A stretch of DNA of 64,000 bases from Streptomyces sp. CB02058 (GCF_001905505.1 NZ_LIPG01000004.1:186001-250000), one strand, 5' to 3'; counted from the first letter of the stretch, positions 25,205-34,311 are shown. Notes: a model not told the origin generated them from the sequence alone. Translations and numbers: made by a program.

Positions 25205-26455
25205 TCAGAGCGGGGTGTCGGTGGGGCGCCGCAGCACCAGGGCGGAGTTCGAGCCCATCAGCCCGCGGCTCAGCACCAGCGCCGTCCGCAGTTCCGCGGG
25301 ACGCGCACGGCCGGTGACCACGTCCAGGTCGTGGCAGACCTCGAACACGTTGGGCGTGGGCGGGATCAGGCCGTGTTCCATGGCGAGCGCCGCAGCGGCC
25401 GTGTCGAGCACGGGCGCGCCGCAGTAGGCACGGCCGATCCCCGTCTTGGGGGCGGTCACCGGGACGCGCCGTCCGTGCGCTCCGAGGGCGTCGGCGATCG
25501 CGAGGGCTTCGGCGCGGTCCGCGGCGGGCACGCCGAGCGCGTCCGCGAAGACGACGTCGATCTCCTCGGGCGCGCATCCGGCCTCGCGCAGTGCCCCTTC
25601 GATCGCGTGGGCCAGCCCCTCACGGGACTGCTCCCAGCGGGAGGCGCCGGTGAAGGTGGCGGCGTGTCCGGCCAGTTCGGCCCGGATCCTGGCGCCGCGG
25701 TCGCGGGCCTTCGCCTCCTCCTCGACCACCAGCATGGCCCCGCCCTCGGCCGGCACGAATCCGCAGGCGTCGGCGGTGAAGGGCCGGTAGGCGCGCGAGG
25801 GTTCGTCGCAGCGGCTGAGGTCCTCGTAGCCGAGCTGGCAGACGACCGAGTACGGCGCGAGGGGTGCTTCCGCTGCGCCGACGACCACGGCGTCGGTGCC
25901 GCGCCCGATCGACCGCGCGGCGTGCATGACCGCGTCGAGACCGCCGGCCTCGTCGCTGGCCACGACGGCGCAGGGTCCCTTGAAGCCGCCCCGGATCGAG
26001 ATCTGGCCGGTGCTGGCCGCGTAGAACCAGGCGATGGACTGGTAGGGGCCGACGAACTTGGAGCCCTGGCCCCAGAGCCGTTGCAGCTCCCGCTGGCCGA
26101 ATTCACCGCCGCCGGAGCCGGCGGCGGTCACCACCCCGACCTTGAACGGCTCGTCCTCGTAGTCGGCACGGCCGAGCCGCGCGTCCTCGAGGGCGAGATC
26201 GGCGGCCGCCATCGCGTAGTGGGTGAAACGGTCGGTCTGGACGAGGTAGCGCTCCTCCACGGCCGCGACCGGGTCGAAGTCCCTGACCTCGCCCGCGACC
26301 CGCAGCGGAAGGTTCTCGCAGCCCTCGCGCGAGACCGTGTCCAGGACGCTGACGCCTTCCTGCGTCTGCTTCCAGAAGGCACCGGTGCTGCTCCCGTTGG
26401 GAGCGATGACACCGATTCCCGTGATGACGGACCGTCGGTGTGCCGAGCTGGTCAT
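25205..26455 (-). CDS. whiE-ORFIV: Type II PKS KSbeta / chain length factor (WhiE ORFIV)
   Basis: A 416-residue ketosynthase homologue without catalytic cysteine. The active-site loop reads VVASDEAGGLDA, so residue 169, which is Cys in the partner subunit and usually Gln in chain length factors, is Glu here. KSbeta forms a heterodimer with KSalpha, shapes the chain-length tunnel and is linked to malonyl-ACP decarboxylation for priming. The ATG at 26455 overlaps the KSalpha stop as ATGA, giving translational coupling and equal amounts of both subunits. The long frame to 26647 is KSalpha shadow. Confidence 0.95.
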   Translation of the reverse strand: MTSSAHRRSVITGIGVIAPNGSSTGAFWKQTQEGVSVLDTVSREGCENLPLRVAGEVRDFDPVAAVEERYLVQTDRFTHYAMAAADLALEDARLGRADYEDEPFKVGVVTAAGSGGGEFGQRELQRLWGQGSKFVGPYQSIAWFYAASTGQISIRGGFKGPCAVVASDEAGGLDAVMHAARSIGRGTDAVVVGAAEAPLAPYSVVCQLGYEDLSRCDEPSRAYRPFTADACGFVPAEGGAMLVVEEEAKARDRGARIRAELAGHAATFTGASRWEQSREGLAHAIEGALREAGCAPEEIDVVFADALGVPAADRAEALAIADALGAHGRRVPVTAPKTGIGRAYCGAPVLDTAAAALAMEHGLIPPTPNVFEVCHDLDVVTGRARPAELRTALVLSRGLMGSNSALVLRRPTDTPL

Positions 26456-27720
26456 GGGGTCCTCCCGCCTGATCGGGTCAGGGCGACGGCGGACTGGAAG
26501 CCACCGAACCCGCTGCCTACCGAGAGCACGCTGCGCAGCTTGAGCGGCCGTGCGGTGCGCGGTACGTAGTCGAGGTCGCACTCGGGGTCCGCGGTCTCGT
26601 AGTTGGCCGTCGGGGGCACCGTCTGGTGTTCGAGGGCCAGGACGCACGCGGCGATCTCGATCGCTCCGATGGCGCCCAGAGAGTGTCCGACCATGGACTT
26701 GATCGAGCTCATCGGCACCTTGTACGCGTGTGCGCCGAGCGCCCGCTTCACGGCCGCCGTCTCGTGCCGGTCGTTCTGCTTGGTGCCCGAGCCGTGCGCG
26801 TTGACGTAGTCGACCTGCGATCCGTCGAGCCGGGCGTGTCCGAGGGCGGTGTTGATGGCCTCGGCCATCTCCAGGCCCTCACTGGTCAGCCCGGTCATGT
26901 GGTAGGCGTTGCCGAAGGTGGCGTAGCCGGATATCTCGCAGTAGATGGTCGCCCCGCGAGCCCGTGCGTGCTCCAGCTCCTCGAGTACGAGGACGGCTCC
27001 GCCCTCGCCCATGACGAAGCCGTCGCGGCGGGCGTCGAACGGCCGGGAGGCGTGCTCCGGGTCGTCGTTGTTCGCCGAGGTCGCCTTGATGGCGTCGAAG
27101 CAGGCGACGGTGATCGGGGTGATCGGGGTGTCGGAGGCCCCGGCGACGCAGATGTCGACCCGGCCCTCCTCGACGGACTGGAAGGCGTATCCGATGGCGT
27201 CCAGTCCCGAGGTGCAGCCGGTCGAGACGGTCTGTACGGGGCCGTGCGCGCCGACCTCCTCCGCCACGGCGGAGGCGAGGGTACTGGGGGAGAACGCCCG
27301 TTCCAGGTGAGCGCCCGCCGGCCGGTGGTCGACGTCCCAGCGGGCACCGCTGCCGCTGACGGCGACGTAGTCGTGTTCGAGGCGGGTGGTGCCTCCGACC
27401 GCGGTGCCGAGGGAGACCCCTACGCGCCAGGGGTCCTCCTTCTCCATGTCGAGCCCGGCGTCGCCGAGTGCTTCGCGCGCGGCCACCAGGGCGAACTGGA
27501 CGTACCGGTCCGAACGTGCGATCAGCTCGTCGTCCAGGCCGTACGCGACGGGGTCGAAGTCGCACTCCGCGGCGATGCGCGAGCGGAACGCCGCGGGGTC
27601 GAAGAGGGTGATGCCCCGGGTGGCGGTCCGGCCGTTGGAGAGCAGGTCCCAGAAGGCCGGGGCTCCGATGCCACCGGGGGCGACGACGCCGACCCCGGTG
27701 ACTGCCACACGCCGTGTCAT
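26452..27720 (-). CDS. whiE-ORFIII: Type II PKS KSalpha (WhiE ORFIII)
   Basis: A 422-residue beta-ketoacyl synthase with a full catalytic set: Cys169 in VSTGCTSG, His309 in VNAHGSGT and His346 in KSMVGHSLGA. It performs the decarboxylative condensations of malonyl units on the ACP. The start overlaps the stop of the cupin gene and its stop overlaps the KSbeta start, each by four bases, so ORFII, III and IV are translationally coupled. Order and size match the Streptomyces spore pigment PKS and not an antibiotic cluster. Confidence 0.96.
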   Translation of the reverse strand: MTRRVAVTGVGVVAPGGIGAPAFWDLLSNGRTATRGITLFDPAAFRSRIAAECDFDPVAYGLDDELIARSDRYVQFALVAAREALGDAGLDMEKEDPWRVGVSLGTAVGGTTRLEHDYVAVSGSGARWDVDHRPAGAHLERAFSPSTLASAVAEEVGAHGPVQTVSTGCTSGLDAIGYAFQSVEEGRVDICVAGASDTPITPITVACFDAIKATSANNDDPEHASRPFDARRDGFVMGEGGAVLVLEELEHARARGATIYCEISGYATFGNAYHMTGLTSEGLEMAEAINTALGHARLDGSQVDYVNAHGSGTKQNDRHETAAVKRALGAHAYKVPMSSIKSMVGHSLGAIGAIEIAACVLALEHQTVPPTANYETADPECDLDYVPRTARPLKLRSVLSVGSGFGGFQSAVALTRSGGRTP

Positions 27721-28160
27721 GACGCGGCCCCCGTTCGTTCTGGCGGCGCGTAGCCGTCGCTGGGGTCCGCACTCTCCGTGACCTCGGTGTCCACGTGTCC
27801 GAGCTCGGGGCGCGGGGCGAGCGGGCCGAGGTGGAAGACCATCCGCGCCTCCACGTCGCCGACGTTGCGGAAGCGGTGACGGACGTGCGGCGGGATCAGC
27901 AGCCCCTGGTCGGGCCGGATCGCGTGCGACTCGCCGTCCAGGTCCACTTCGAGGAGCCCCTGCACGACGTACACGAACTCCTCGGAGTACGGGTGGTAGT
28001 GCTCGCCGATGCGCTCACCGGGGCCGACGATGGCCAGCCCCATGAAGCCGCTGGTGGCACCCACAGCCGTGGGGGTGAGCAGAGCGCGCAGGTCGCCTCC
28101 GCGCCTGCGGTTGGGCTGAGTCTCGCTGAGGTCCACGATGCGAGGCCGGTGGGTGGTCAT
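27717..28160 (-). CDS. whiE-ORFII: Cupin protein of the spore pigment locus (WhiE ORFII)
   Basis: A 147-residue single-domain cupin. GEHYHPYSEEFVYVVQG gives the metal-binding His-x-His...Glu set, and PPHVRHRFRNVG gives the final His. WhiE ORFII-type cupins are conserved in pigment loci and are thought to help with cyclisation or ring oxidation, but the reaction is not established. It overlaps KSalpha by four bases and starts 71 bases downstream of the ORFI stop. Confidence 0.9.
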   Translation of the reverse strand: MTTHRPRIVDLSETQPNRRRGGDLRALLTPTAVGATSGFMGLAIVGPGERIGEHYHPYSEEFVYVVQGLLEVDLDGESHAIRPDQGLLIPPHVRHRFRNVGDVEARMVFHLGPLAPRPELGHVDTEVTESADPSDGYAPPERTGAAS

Positions 28161-28231
28161 GGCTGGTCTCCTCCAGGCACGTTGTGCTGTGTGACGGCAG
28201 CGGGGAGCGGCCCCGCTGCCGGTGACGCGGA

Positions 28232-29350
28232 TCAGGCCTCGCCGGCCCGACGGTCGGTGATCAGATTCATCTCCGCCTGCGCGAGGAAGCGCGCGGCCTC
28301 CTGGTCGGTCGTCGGCATGCCGTTGGCGCCGCCGTCCAGCAGCCGGCCGAGCATGGCCGCCTTGCGGCCGCCGCCGATCCCCAGCGCCTGCGTGGGCTGG
28401 GCGTCGAGCGGGCCGCTGACTTCGAGGAGCCGTACGACGATGTCGTCGCGCTGGAAGATGGTGCTGCTCTCGATGGGGCTGGTGGCGTCGTCCGCCGCCT
28501 CCTCGTCCTCACCGGCGAGCAGCCGGGCCAGCGCCATTCCGCAGCCTTCCTTGGCCTGGTAGAACAGCGCGTGCCGCTGGACGTCCGCCGGGGCGTGGCG
28601 GCCGGCCGTCACGTGGTGGACGGTGGGGAGCGCCGCTCGGGTGAAGAACATCCGGGCGGAGTCGGGGTCGCTGAGGTCGCGGTCCTGCTCCAGGTACTCG
28701 TTGATGGCCTCCTCGACGGCCCTGACCTCGGGCTGACGCGAGACGTGGCGCAGGGCTGCCATGAGATCGCCCTCGACCTCGACCGCTCGCACGACACGGT
28801 TTCCGTGCATGAAGAGCGAGGTGCGGCGCAGTCGCGTGTTCTCGTCGACGCGTGCCTGCGGGGAGTCGTAGTCGGCGAGGATCTTCGCGACCAGCTCCTC
28901 CGTGCCGGGCTTCACCGTGAAGGTGAGCGCGTGGCGCACGACACCGTCGCCCAGCCGCGGTGCGGCCTGCAGGCGTCCCTTGACGGGTTCGGGGGCATTC
29001 TCGAACGCCGCCCCGGTCTCCCGCAGAACGCTGAAACGGAGCGAGCGCGTGTCGCGTACGCAGCTGTGCAGCGGCTGCACCGTCGCGACGTGCTCCTCGC
29101 TGTTCACCCAGGCGAGGAACGGCGGCGCGCTCTCCCACTCACTGGTGATGAGCCACTGCGAGGGGTTCTCGATGGACTGGCACAGCTGGTCGCTGATGTG
29201 TCCGGGGATCGAGGCCACCTGGTTGCGCATGTGCTCGTACGCCTCGAGGAACTGGTTCTGGGCGCCGTCGTGCAGGTCGAGCATGAGTATGACCCGGAGC
29301 CTCGAGCCGTCGAAGGCGGACTGCGATATCCGTTCCGAGAGGGTTGTCAT
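28232..29350 (-). CDS. whiE-ORFI: SchA/CurD-like spore pigment protein (WhiE ORFI)
   Basis: A 372-residue protein. The N-terminal 100 residues resemble an antibiotic-monooxygenase (ABM) ferredoxin-like domain (VILMLDLHDGAQNQFLEAYE); the remainder fits the SchA/CurD-like domain named after pigment clusters of other Streptomyces, with RHALTFTVKPGTEELVAKIL near residue 155 and a further repeat of this pattern near 275 (HALFYQAKEGCG). The biochemical role is unknown. AAGGAG sits before the ATG at 29350. It is the first gene of the seven-gene minus-strand operon and diverges from ORFVIII. Confidence 0.9.
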   Translation of the reverse strand: MTTLSERISQSAFDGSRLRVILMLDLHDGAQNQFLEAYEHMRNQVASIPGHISDQLCQSIENPSQWLITSEWESAPPFLAWVNSEEHVATVQPLHSCVRDTRSLRFSVLRETGAAFENAPEPVKGRLQAAPRLGDGVVRHALTFTVKPGTEELVAKILADYDSPQARVDENTRLRRTSLFMHGNRVVRAVEVEGDLMAALRHVSRQPEVRAVEEAINEYLEQDRDLSDPDSARMFFTRAALPTVHHVTAGRHAPADVQRHALFYQAKEGCGMALARLLAGEDEEAADDATSPIESSTIFQRDDIVVRLLEVSGPLDAQPTQALGIGGGRKAAMLGRLLDGGANGMPTTDQEAARFLAQAEMNLITDRRAGEA

Positions 29351-29623
29351 CGTTAGCTCTCCTTCGAGACGGTGCGGCGGCCACGTCCCGTGGCCTCTCG
29401 TCATCCGTCGGTTTCGGTGGAAGCGGCGCGGATCCCTGTCCGCTGACGCGTGACGTCCTCGCCCGCATCACGGGCATCGCTCCCGCGACTGATCGTGGAA
29501 CGCTGGTACGGGCGGCGCGAGATTTATGAACCGTTCAGGTGAGGCACCGTCCGAAGCCCTGCCGAGGGGCTCGTATCAGGGCATGGACAGTGCATCCCCC
29601 GTGCGTCCGAGCTGGAGCAACTG
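29351..29623. promoter_or_regulatory. Divergent whiE control region
   Basis: This 273-base gap must hold both pigment promoters, toward ORFI and toward ORFVIII. By analogy with S. coelicolor one of the two (ORFVIII) depends on a late sporulation sigma factor. I see a short GCCCG-CATCA-CGGGC hairpin near 29460 and a TGGTAC near 29503 but no convincing promoter pair, so exact sites are not called. Confidence 0.5.
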
Positions 29624-31258
29624 ATGAACGAGAACGTCGACCTCCGCGTACCGGTCCTCATCGTGGGCGGCTCCCTGGTGGGCCTGTCCGCCTCCCTCTT
29701 CCTGAGCCGGCTCGGCGTCCGCCACCTGCTGGTCGAGAAACACAGCGACACCTCGACCCACCCGCGTGGGCGCGGCAACAACGTGCGCACGATGGAGCTG
29801 TTCCGCACCGCGGGTGCCGAGCAGCTGATCCGTGACGCGGCGTCCGTGCTGGCGGGCAACCACGGCATCCTGCAGGCCGGCTCCCTCACAGGCGACGACC
29901 AGGAGTGGCTGTTCAAGGAGATCGACCCGGGTGGCGGGCTCGCCCGGTTCAGCCCGAGCGGGTGGTGCCTGTGCAGCCAGAACGACCTGGAGCCGGTGCT
30001 GGTGACACACGCCCGTGCGCAGGGCAGCGAGCTGCGGTTCTCCACCGAGCTGATGAGCTTCGAGCAGGACCCGGACGGGGTCACCGCTGTCGTGAAGGAC
30101 CGGGAGACCGGGAAGCACACCACCGTCCGGGCGGACTACCTCGTCGCCGCGGACGGGCCCCGGAGCCCGATCCGGGAGCAGCTCGGCATCGGCCAGACGG
30201 GTCCCGGCGACCTGTTCCACAACGTGAGCATCACCTTCCGCTCACGCGAGCTCGCCACCGTGGTGGGTGACCGGCGCTTCATCGTCTGCTATCTGACGAA
30301 TCCGGAGGCGGACGGGGCGCTGCTGCCCGTGGACAACGTGGAGCGGTGGGTGTTCCACGCCCCCTGGCAGCCCGACCGCGGCGAGACGCTGGAGGACTTC
30401 ACCGACGAGCGGTGCGCGGAGCACATCCGCCGGGCCGTCGGAGCGCCGGATCTCGACATCGAGATCACGGGCAAGGCTCCGTGGCACGCTGCGGAGCGCG
30501 TCGCCGAACGGTACGGCTCGGGCAGGGTGTTCCTGGCCGGGGACTCGGCCCACGAGATGTCCCCCACCGGGGCGTTCGGCTCCAACACCGGTATCCAGGA
30601 CGCGCACAACCTGGCCTGGAAGCTGGCGGCCGTGATCGACGAGGCGGCCGGACCGGGGCTGCTCGAGACGTACGAGGCGGAGCGGCTGCCCGTGGCGAAG
30701 GCCACGAGCGCACGCGCGTCGGCCCGTTCCTCCGAGCACAGTCACCCGGGGTACGCCGGCTCGCCCGGTCCCGGCGGCGGGCGCAAGGGCGGCATGCTCA
30801 CGGTCGCGCTCGGCTACCGCTATGTGCGCGGCGCGGTCCTGGACGTCGATCCCGGCCTGCCCGTGGTCCCCGAGGGGATGGGCCTGGCGGGCGAACCCGG
30901 CACCAGGGCACCGCACATGTGGCTCGGCCGCGAGGGCGGGCGGGTGTCCACCCTGGATCTCTACGAGCGGTCGTTCGTGCTGCTGAGCGACGCCCGGTAC
31001 AAGGACTGGCGCACGGCGGCCGAGCAGGTGGCGAAACGTCTGTCGGTCCGTCTGGACGCCTTCGGGATCGGTCCCGACGAGGGCGCGGATCTCCGGTCCG
31101 AGGACGGTGCCGACTGGGCCGCCGCCCACGGCACGTCCGCCGAGGGCGCCGTGCTCGTGCGCCCCGACGGGTTCGTGGCCTGGCGTTCGGAGGGCGGGGC
31201 GGCGGACCCGGAGGGGACGCTGTACGAGGTCCTGGCGACGCTGCTGCACCGCGTCTGA
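29624..31258 (+). CDS. whiE-ORFVIII: FAD-dependent hydroxylase of the spore pigment (WhiE ORFVIII)
   Basis: A 544-residue class A flavoprotein monooxygenase. VLIVGGSLVGLSASLFLSR (11-29) is the FAD-binding Rossmann motif, VAADGPRSPIR is the DG motif, and GRVFLAGDSAHEMSP is the GD motif near residue 305. The C-terminal 130 residues form the thioredoxin-like tail common in aromatic polyketide hydroxylases. It hydroxylates the aromatic pigment intermediate late in the pathway. It is transcribed away from ORFI, as in other whiE loci, and ends 42 bases from the convergent hydrolase gene. Confidence 0.93.
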   Translation: MNENVDLRVPVLIVGGSLVGLSASLFLSRLGVRHLLVEKHSDTSTHPRGRGNNVRTMELFRTAGAEQLIRDAASVLAGNHGILQAGSLTGDDQEWLFKEIDPGGGLARFSPSGWCLCSQNDLEPVLVTHARAQGSELRFSTELMSFEQDPDGVTAVVKDRETGKHTTVRADYLVAADGPRSPIREQLGIGQTGPGDLFHNVSITFRSRELATVVGDRRFIVCYLTNPEADGALLPVDNVERWVFHAPWQPDRGETLEDFTDERCAEHIRRAVGAPDLDIEITGKAPWHAAERVAERYGSGRVFLAGDSAHEMSPTGAFGSNTGIQDAHNLAWKLAAVIDEAAGPGLLETYEAERLPVAKATSARASARSSEHSHPGYAGSPGPGGGRKGGMLTVALGYRYVRGAVLDVDPGLPVVPEGMGLAGEPGTRAPHMWLGREGGRVSTLDLYERSFVLLSDARYKDWRTAAEQVAKRLSVRLDAFGIGPDEGADLRSEDGADWAAAHGTSAEGAVLVRPDGFVAWRSEGGAADPEGTLYEVLATLLHRV

Positions 31259-31271
31259 CGGACGTGTCGGG

Positions 31272-31302
31272 TGACCGGCAGCGCCGCACGGCCTGCCGGT
31301 CA
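31272..31302. terminator. Terminator between whiE ORFVIII and the hydrolase fusion
   Basis: TGACCGGCAG (31272-31281) pairs perfectly with 31293-31302 around an 11-base loop. The right arm includes the stop codon of the convergent hydrolase gene. It could end both transcripts. Confidence 0.65.
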
Positions 31303-32820
31303 GCCGATGCCGAAGGATCTGAGGGCCGCGAGGAAGGCCTCCGGATTCTCGCTGTGCACGAGATGGCCGGCGTCGACCGCGATGAACCGGGCCCCGGGGA
31401 TCTGCCGGGCCATCCAGGCCAGTTGCTCCTGGTCGATATGGCTCCGGGTGCCTCCGACGACGAGCGCCGGTGCGGTGATCTCGCCCAGGTTCTCCCGTGC
31501 GGCCGGGTCGGGGGCGTTCAGCTGGGCGTCGATGGAGGGGACCACCTGCCAGTCGAAGCCGAGCTCGCCCGGCGGCCGCTCGGCCGGCGGGCGGGGCGGG
31601 TCGAGGGGGAGCAGGGCCGGGGCGTCCTCGATGACCAGTGACCCGATCAGTGCCGGGTCCCGCTCGGCGAGCAGCAGGGCTGCCGCGCCTCCCATGGAGT
31701 GCCCGATCACCGTGGCGCCGGAGAGGTTGCGGGCCTCCAGGAAGGCGTGCAGGTCGTCGCGGAAGAACTCGAAGCTGTAGCGGCCCGGCCAGTCGCTGAG
31801 ACCGTGGCCCCGGAAGTCGAGGGCGTACACCCGGTGGCGGGCGGCGAGCTCCTCCGCGATGCCCGTCCAGTCGAGACTGCTGCCGCACCGGCCGTGCGCG
31901 AGGACGACGGGAGGGGCGGACGGATCGCCCCAGGTGCGGTACGCGAGCCGGATTCCGCCCGCCTGCACACTGCTGACCTCGGGGTCGAGGAAGGCGGTGA
32001 CGGTGCGGACGAAGGCGCCGGGGTCGTCGATCCAGGGAAAGTGGGAGGCACCCCGCTGGACGGCGAACTCCGCGTAGGGGAACAGCGCGGCGAGCTCGGC
32101 GGCGCGGTCGGGGGTGGGGCCGCCGTCGTACTCCCCCGCGAGGACGAGGACGGGCGCGCACAGCTCACGCAGGGCGGCGAGCGCGGGGGCGGTGTCGAGG
32201 CCGTTCTCCGGGTAGTAGAGCGACGCTGCCAGGGCGTTCTTCTGCCCGGGTGAATCGGCTGCGTGCGCCTGGGCCTCCGCGTCCCAGCGGCCGTAGGTGA
32301 GCGGCCTGATCCCGGCCCAGTCCTCGGCGGTGGCCTGTCCGGCCTGGATGTGTGCGAGGGCGGCCGCGGCCTCGGGATACCAGGGCTCGTGGGCGCGCAG
32401 CGCGGCGGCGTCGCGCCGGTCCTGGTCGGTGGCGGGAAGCCCCAGGATGCCGGTCGCGGGCGTGACGAGGGTGAGGGAGCGCAGGCGCTGCGGGTATTTC
32501 GCGGCGTAGAGCGCCGCGAGTTCACCCGATGCGGAGTGCCCCAGCAGGTCCGCCTTCTCCAGGCCCAGGTGTGCGCGGAGCGCCTCGACGTCCTCCACGA
32601 GCCGGTCGATCCGGTAGCTCGACGTGTCCTCGGGTATCGCGGAGTCCCCGGTGCCGCGGAGGTCGAGCAGGACGAGCTGCCGCACGCGCGAGAGTCCGCC
32701 GAGGTCGCCGAAGTATCGCGCGGCCCGCATGGGACCGCCGGGCAGACAGATCAGCGGCTCGCCCTCGCCGTGGAGGTGGTAGGCGAGCTCGGTCCCGTCG
32801 TACGTGTTGAAGATCGGCAT
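31300..32820 (-). CDS. Tandem alpha/beta hydrolase fusion (two hydrolase domains)
   Basis: A 506-residue protein with two complete alpha/beta-hydrolase domains. Domain 1 (1-280) resembles proline iminopeptidase-type enzymes: LPGGP at 26-30, Ser96 in GHSAS, Asp232 in GEYDG and His260 in ASHF. Domain 2 (285-506) is a separate enzyme: AHGRCG at 308-313, Ser375 in GHSMG and His486 in AGHLVHS. Both triads appear intact, so both halves may be active. Most family members are single-domain. The ATG at 32820 has a GGATGG site upstream. No signal peptide; cytosolic. Substrate unknown. It diverges from the PaaK-like gene. Confidence 0.8.
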   Translation of the reverse strand: MPIFNTYDGTELAYHLHGEGEPLICLPGGPMRAARYFGDLGGLSRVRQLVLLDLRGTGDSAIPEDTSSYRIDRLVEDVEALRAHLGLEKADLLGHSASGELAALYAAKYPQRLRSLTLVTPATGILGLPATDQDRRDAAALRAHEPWYPEAAAALAHIQAGQATAEDWAGIRPLTYGRWDAEAQAHAADSPGQKNALAASLYYPENGLDTAPALAALRELCAPVLVLAGEYDGGPTPDRAAELAALFPYAEFAVQRGASHFPWIDDPGAFVRTVTAFLDPEVSSVQAGGIRLAYRTWGDPSAPPVVLAHGRCGSSLDWTGIAEELAARHRVYALDFRGHGLSDWPGRYSFEFFRDDLHAFLEARNLSGATVIGHSMGGAAALLLAERDPALIGSLVIEDAPALLPLDPPRPPAERPPGELGFDWQVVPSIDAQLNAPDPAARENLGEITAPALVVGGTRSHIDQEQLAWMARQIPGARFIAVDAGHLVHSENPEAFLAALRSFGIG

Positions 32821-32962
32821 GACTGCCATCCAAACAGGGTCGGGCGCATGGTGCGCGTGCCTACGCCCACAGCGAATCAGGTGACCGCTCACAGGAGTTT
32901 TCCACAGGCCGCGTCTCCCCCTTGCCAGGACGGGCCGCCTCCTGAATTACTGATCACAGGAG

Positions 32963-32982
32963 ACGACCGAATGGTCGGTCGT
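32963..32982. promoter_or_regulatory. TetR-type operator upstream of the PaaK-like gene
   Basis: ACGACCGA (32963-32970) and TCGGTCGT (32975-32982) are perfect inverted arms around ATGG. A further TCGGTC follows at 32983-32988. It ends 23 bases before the start codon at 33006, close to the expected promoter or start of transcription. The shape fits TetR-family acyl-CoA-responsive repressors; no TetR gene is in the window. Confidence 0.65.
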
Positions 32983-33005
32983 CGGTCGGCGAGGGGATGA
33001 TCCGT

Positions 33006-34295
33006 ATGACCGCGCTGCTTGACGCCGGCGAGCGGCTCGGCCGCGACGAGCTCGAGGCCCTGCAGCTGAAGCGCCTCCGGGCCACGCTGCGGCACGCCTA
33101 CGACCACGTCGACTTCTACCGGGCGGCTTTCGACAAGGCCGGTGTGCGGCCGGATGACTGCACCTCCCTCGCCGATCTCTCCCGCTTCCCGTTCACCGTG
33201 AAGTCCGACCTGCGCGACAACTACCCGTTCGGGATGTTCGCCGTTCCGGAGGACCGGGTCCGGAGGATCCACGCCTCCAGTGGCACGACGGGCCGGCCCA
33301 CGGTCGTCGGGTACACCGAGCGCGATCTGGACATCTGGGCGGACGTGGTCGCACGGTCGATCAGGGCTGCGGGCGGACGTCCGGGCCACAAGGCCCATGT
33401 GGCCTATGGATACGGTCTGTTCACCGGTGGGCTGGGAGCGCATTACGGTGCGGAGCGGCTCGGCTGCACCGTCATCCCCGCGTCCGGGGGCATGACCGCA
33501 CGCCAGGTGCAGCTGATCCAGGACTTCCGGCCCGAGATCATCATGATCACTCCCTCGTACATGCTGACCCTGCTGGACGAGTTCGAGCGCCAGGGCGTCG
33601 ACCCCCGCACGACATCGCTGAAGGTCGGCATCTTCGGCGCGGAGCCGTGGACCGAGCAGATGCGCGGCGAGATCGAGGAGCGGTTCGCCATCGACGCGGT
33701 CGACATATACGGACTGTCGGAGGTCATGGGACCCGGCGTGGCCCAGGAGTGCGTCGAGACCAAGGACGGGCTGCACATCTGGGAGGACCACTTCTATCCG
33801 GAGGTCGTCGATCCGCTCACCGGGGAGGTCCTGCCGGACGGGGAGGAGGGGGAGCTGGTCTTCACCTCGCTCACCAAGGAGGCCATGCCGGTGATCCGCT
33901 ACCGGACCCGGGACCTGACGCGTCTGCTGCCGGGGACGGCTCGCGCCTTCCGCCGCATGGAGAAGGTCACGGGGCGCAGTGACGACATGGTGATCCTGCG
34001 CGGGGTGAACCTCTTTCCCACCCAGATCGAGGAGATCGTCCTGCGGACGCCGGGGGTCGCCCCTCACTTCCAGCTGAGACTGACGCGGCAGGGGCGCCTG
34101 GACGCACTGACCGTGCGGGCCGAAACGCGGGCCGGTGCTACGTCGGAGGAGCGGGCAGCAGCAGCTCGGTCGATCGCGGCCGCCGTGAAGGACGGTGTGG
34201 GTGTGAGCGTCGGGGTCGAAATCGTCGACCCGGAGACGCTGGAGCGGTCGGTCGGCAAGATCAAGCGGATCGTCGATCTGCGGGGGGACAGCTGA
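33006..34295 (+). CDS. paaK: Phenylacetate-CoA ligase-like enzyme
   Basis: A 429-residue AMP-forming acyl-CoA ligase. It opens LLDAGERLGRDELEALQLKR, holds the adenylation motif SSGTTGRP at 91-98, YGLSEVMGPG in the middle and a C-terminal KVTGRSDDMVILRGVNLFP followed by GKIKRIVDLRG. Length and wording match PaaK, which activates phenylacetate to its CoA ester, though related enzymes use other aromatic acids. The rest of a paa operon is missing here, so the pathway link is unproven. GAGGGG lies nine bases before ATG 33006; the ATG at 32997 abuts this site and is a poor start. Confidence 0.85.
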   Translation: MTALLDAGERLGRDELEALQLKRLRATLRHAYDHVDFYRAAFDKAGVRPDDCTSLADLSRFPFTVKSDLRDNYPFGMFAVPEDRVRRIHASSGTTGRPTVVGYTERDLDIWADVVARSIRAAGGRPGHKAHVAYGYGLFTGGLGAHYGAERLGCTVIPASGGMTARQVQLIQDFRPEIIMITPSYMLTLLDEFERQGVDPRTTSLKVGIFGAEPWTEQMRGEIEERFAIDAVDIYGLSEVMGPGVAQECVETKDGLHIWEDHFYPEVVDPLTGEVLPDGEEGELVFTSLTKEAMPVIRYRTRDLTRLLPGTARAFRRMEKVTGRSDDMVILRGVNLFPTQIEEIVLRTPGVAPHFQLRLTRQGRLDALTVRAETRAGATSEERAAAARSIAAAVKDGVGVSVGVEIVDPETLERSVGKIKRIVDLRGDS

Positions 34296-34311
34296 GGTGC
34301 GCCCGGTCGCC

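Noticed and set aside
29351..29623. Sigma-factor promoter consensus for whiE ORFVIII
   Set aside because: Only a TGGTAC near 29503 was seen and no matching -35 element, so no promoter was called.
22945..31258. The PKS locus as an antibiotic cluster
   Set aside because: The order of genes and the cupin and SchA/CurD-like proteins match spore pigment loci; no exporter, resistance gene or pathway regulator lies within.
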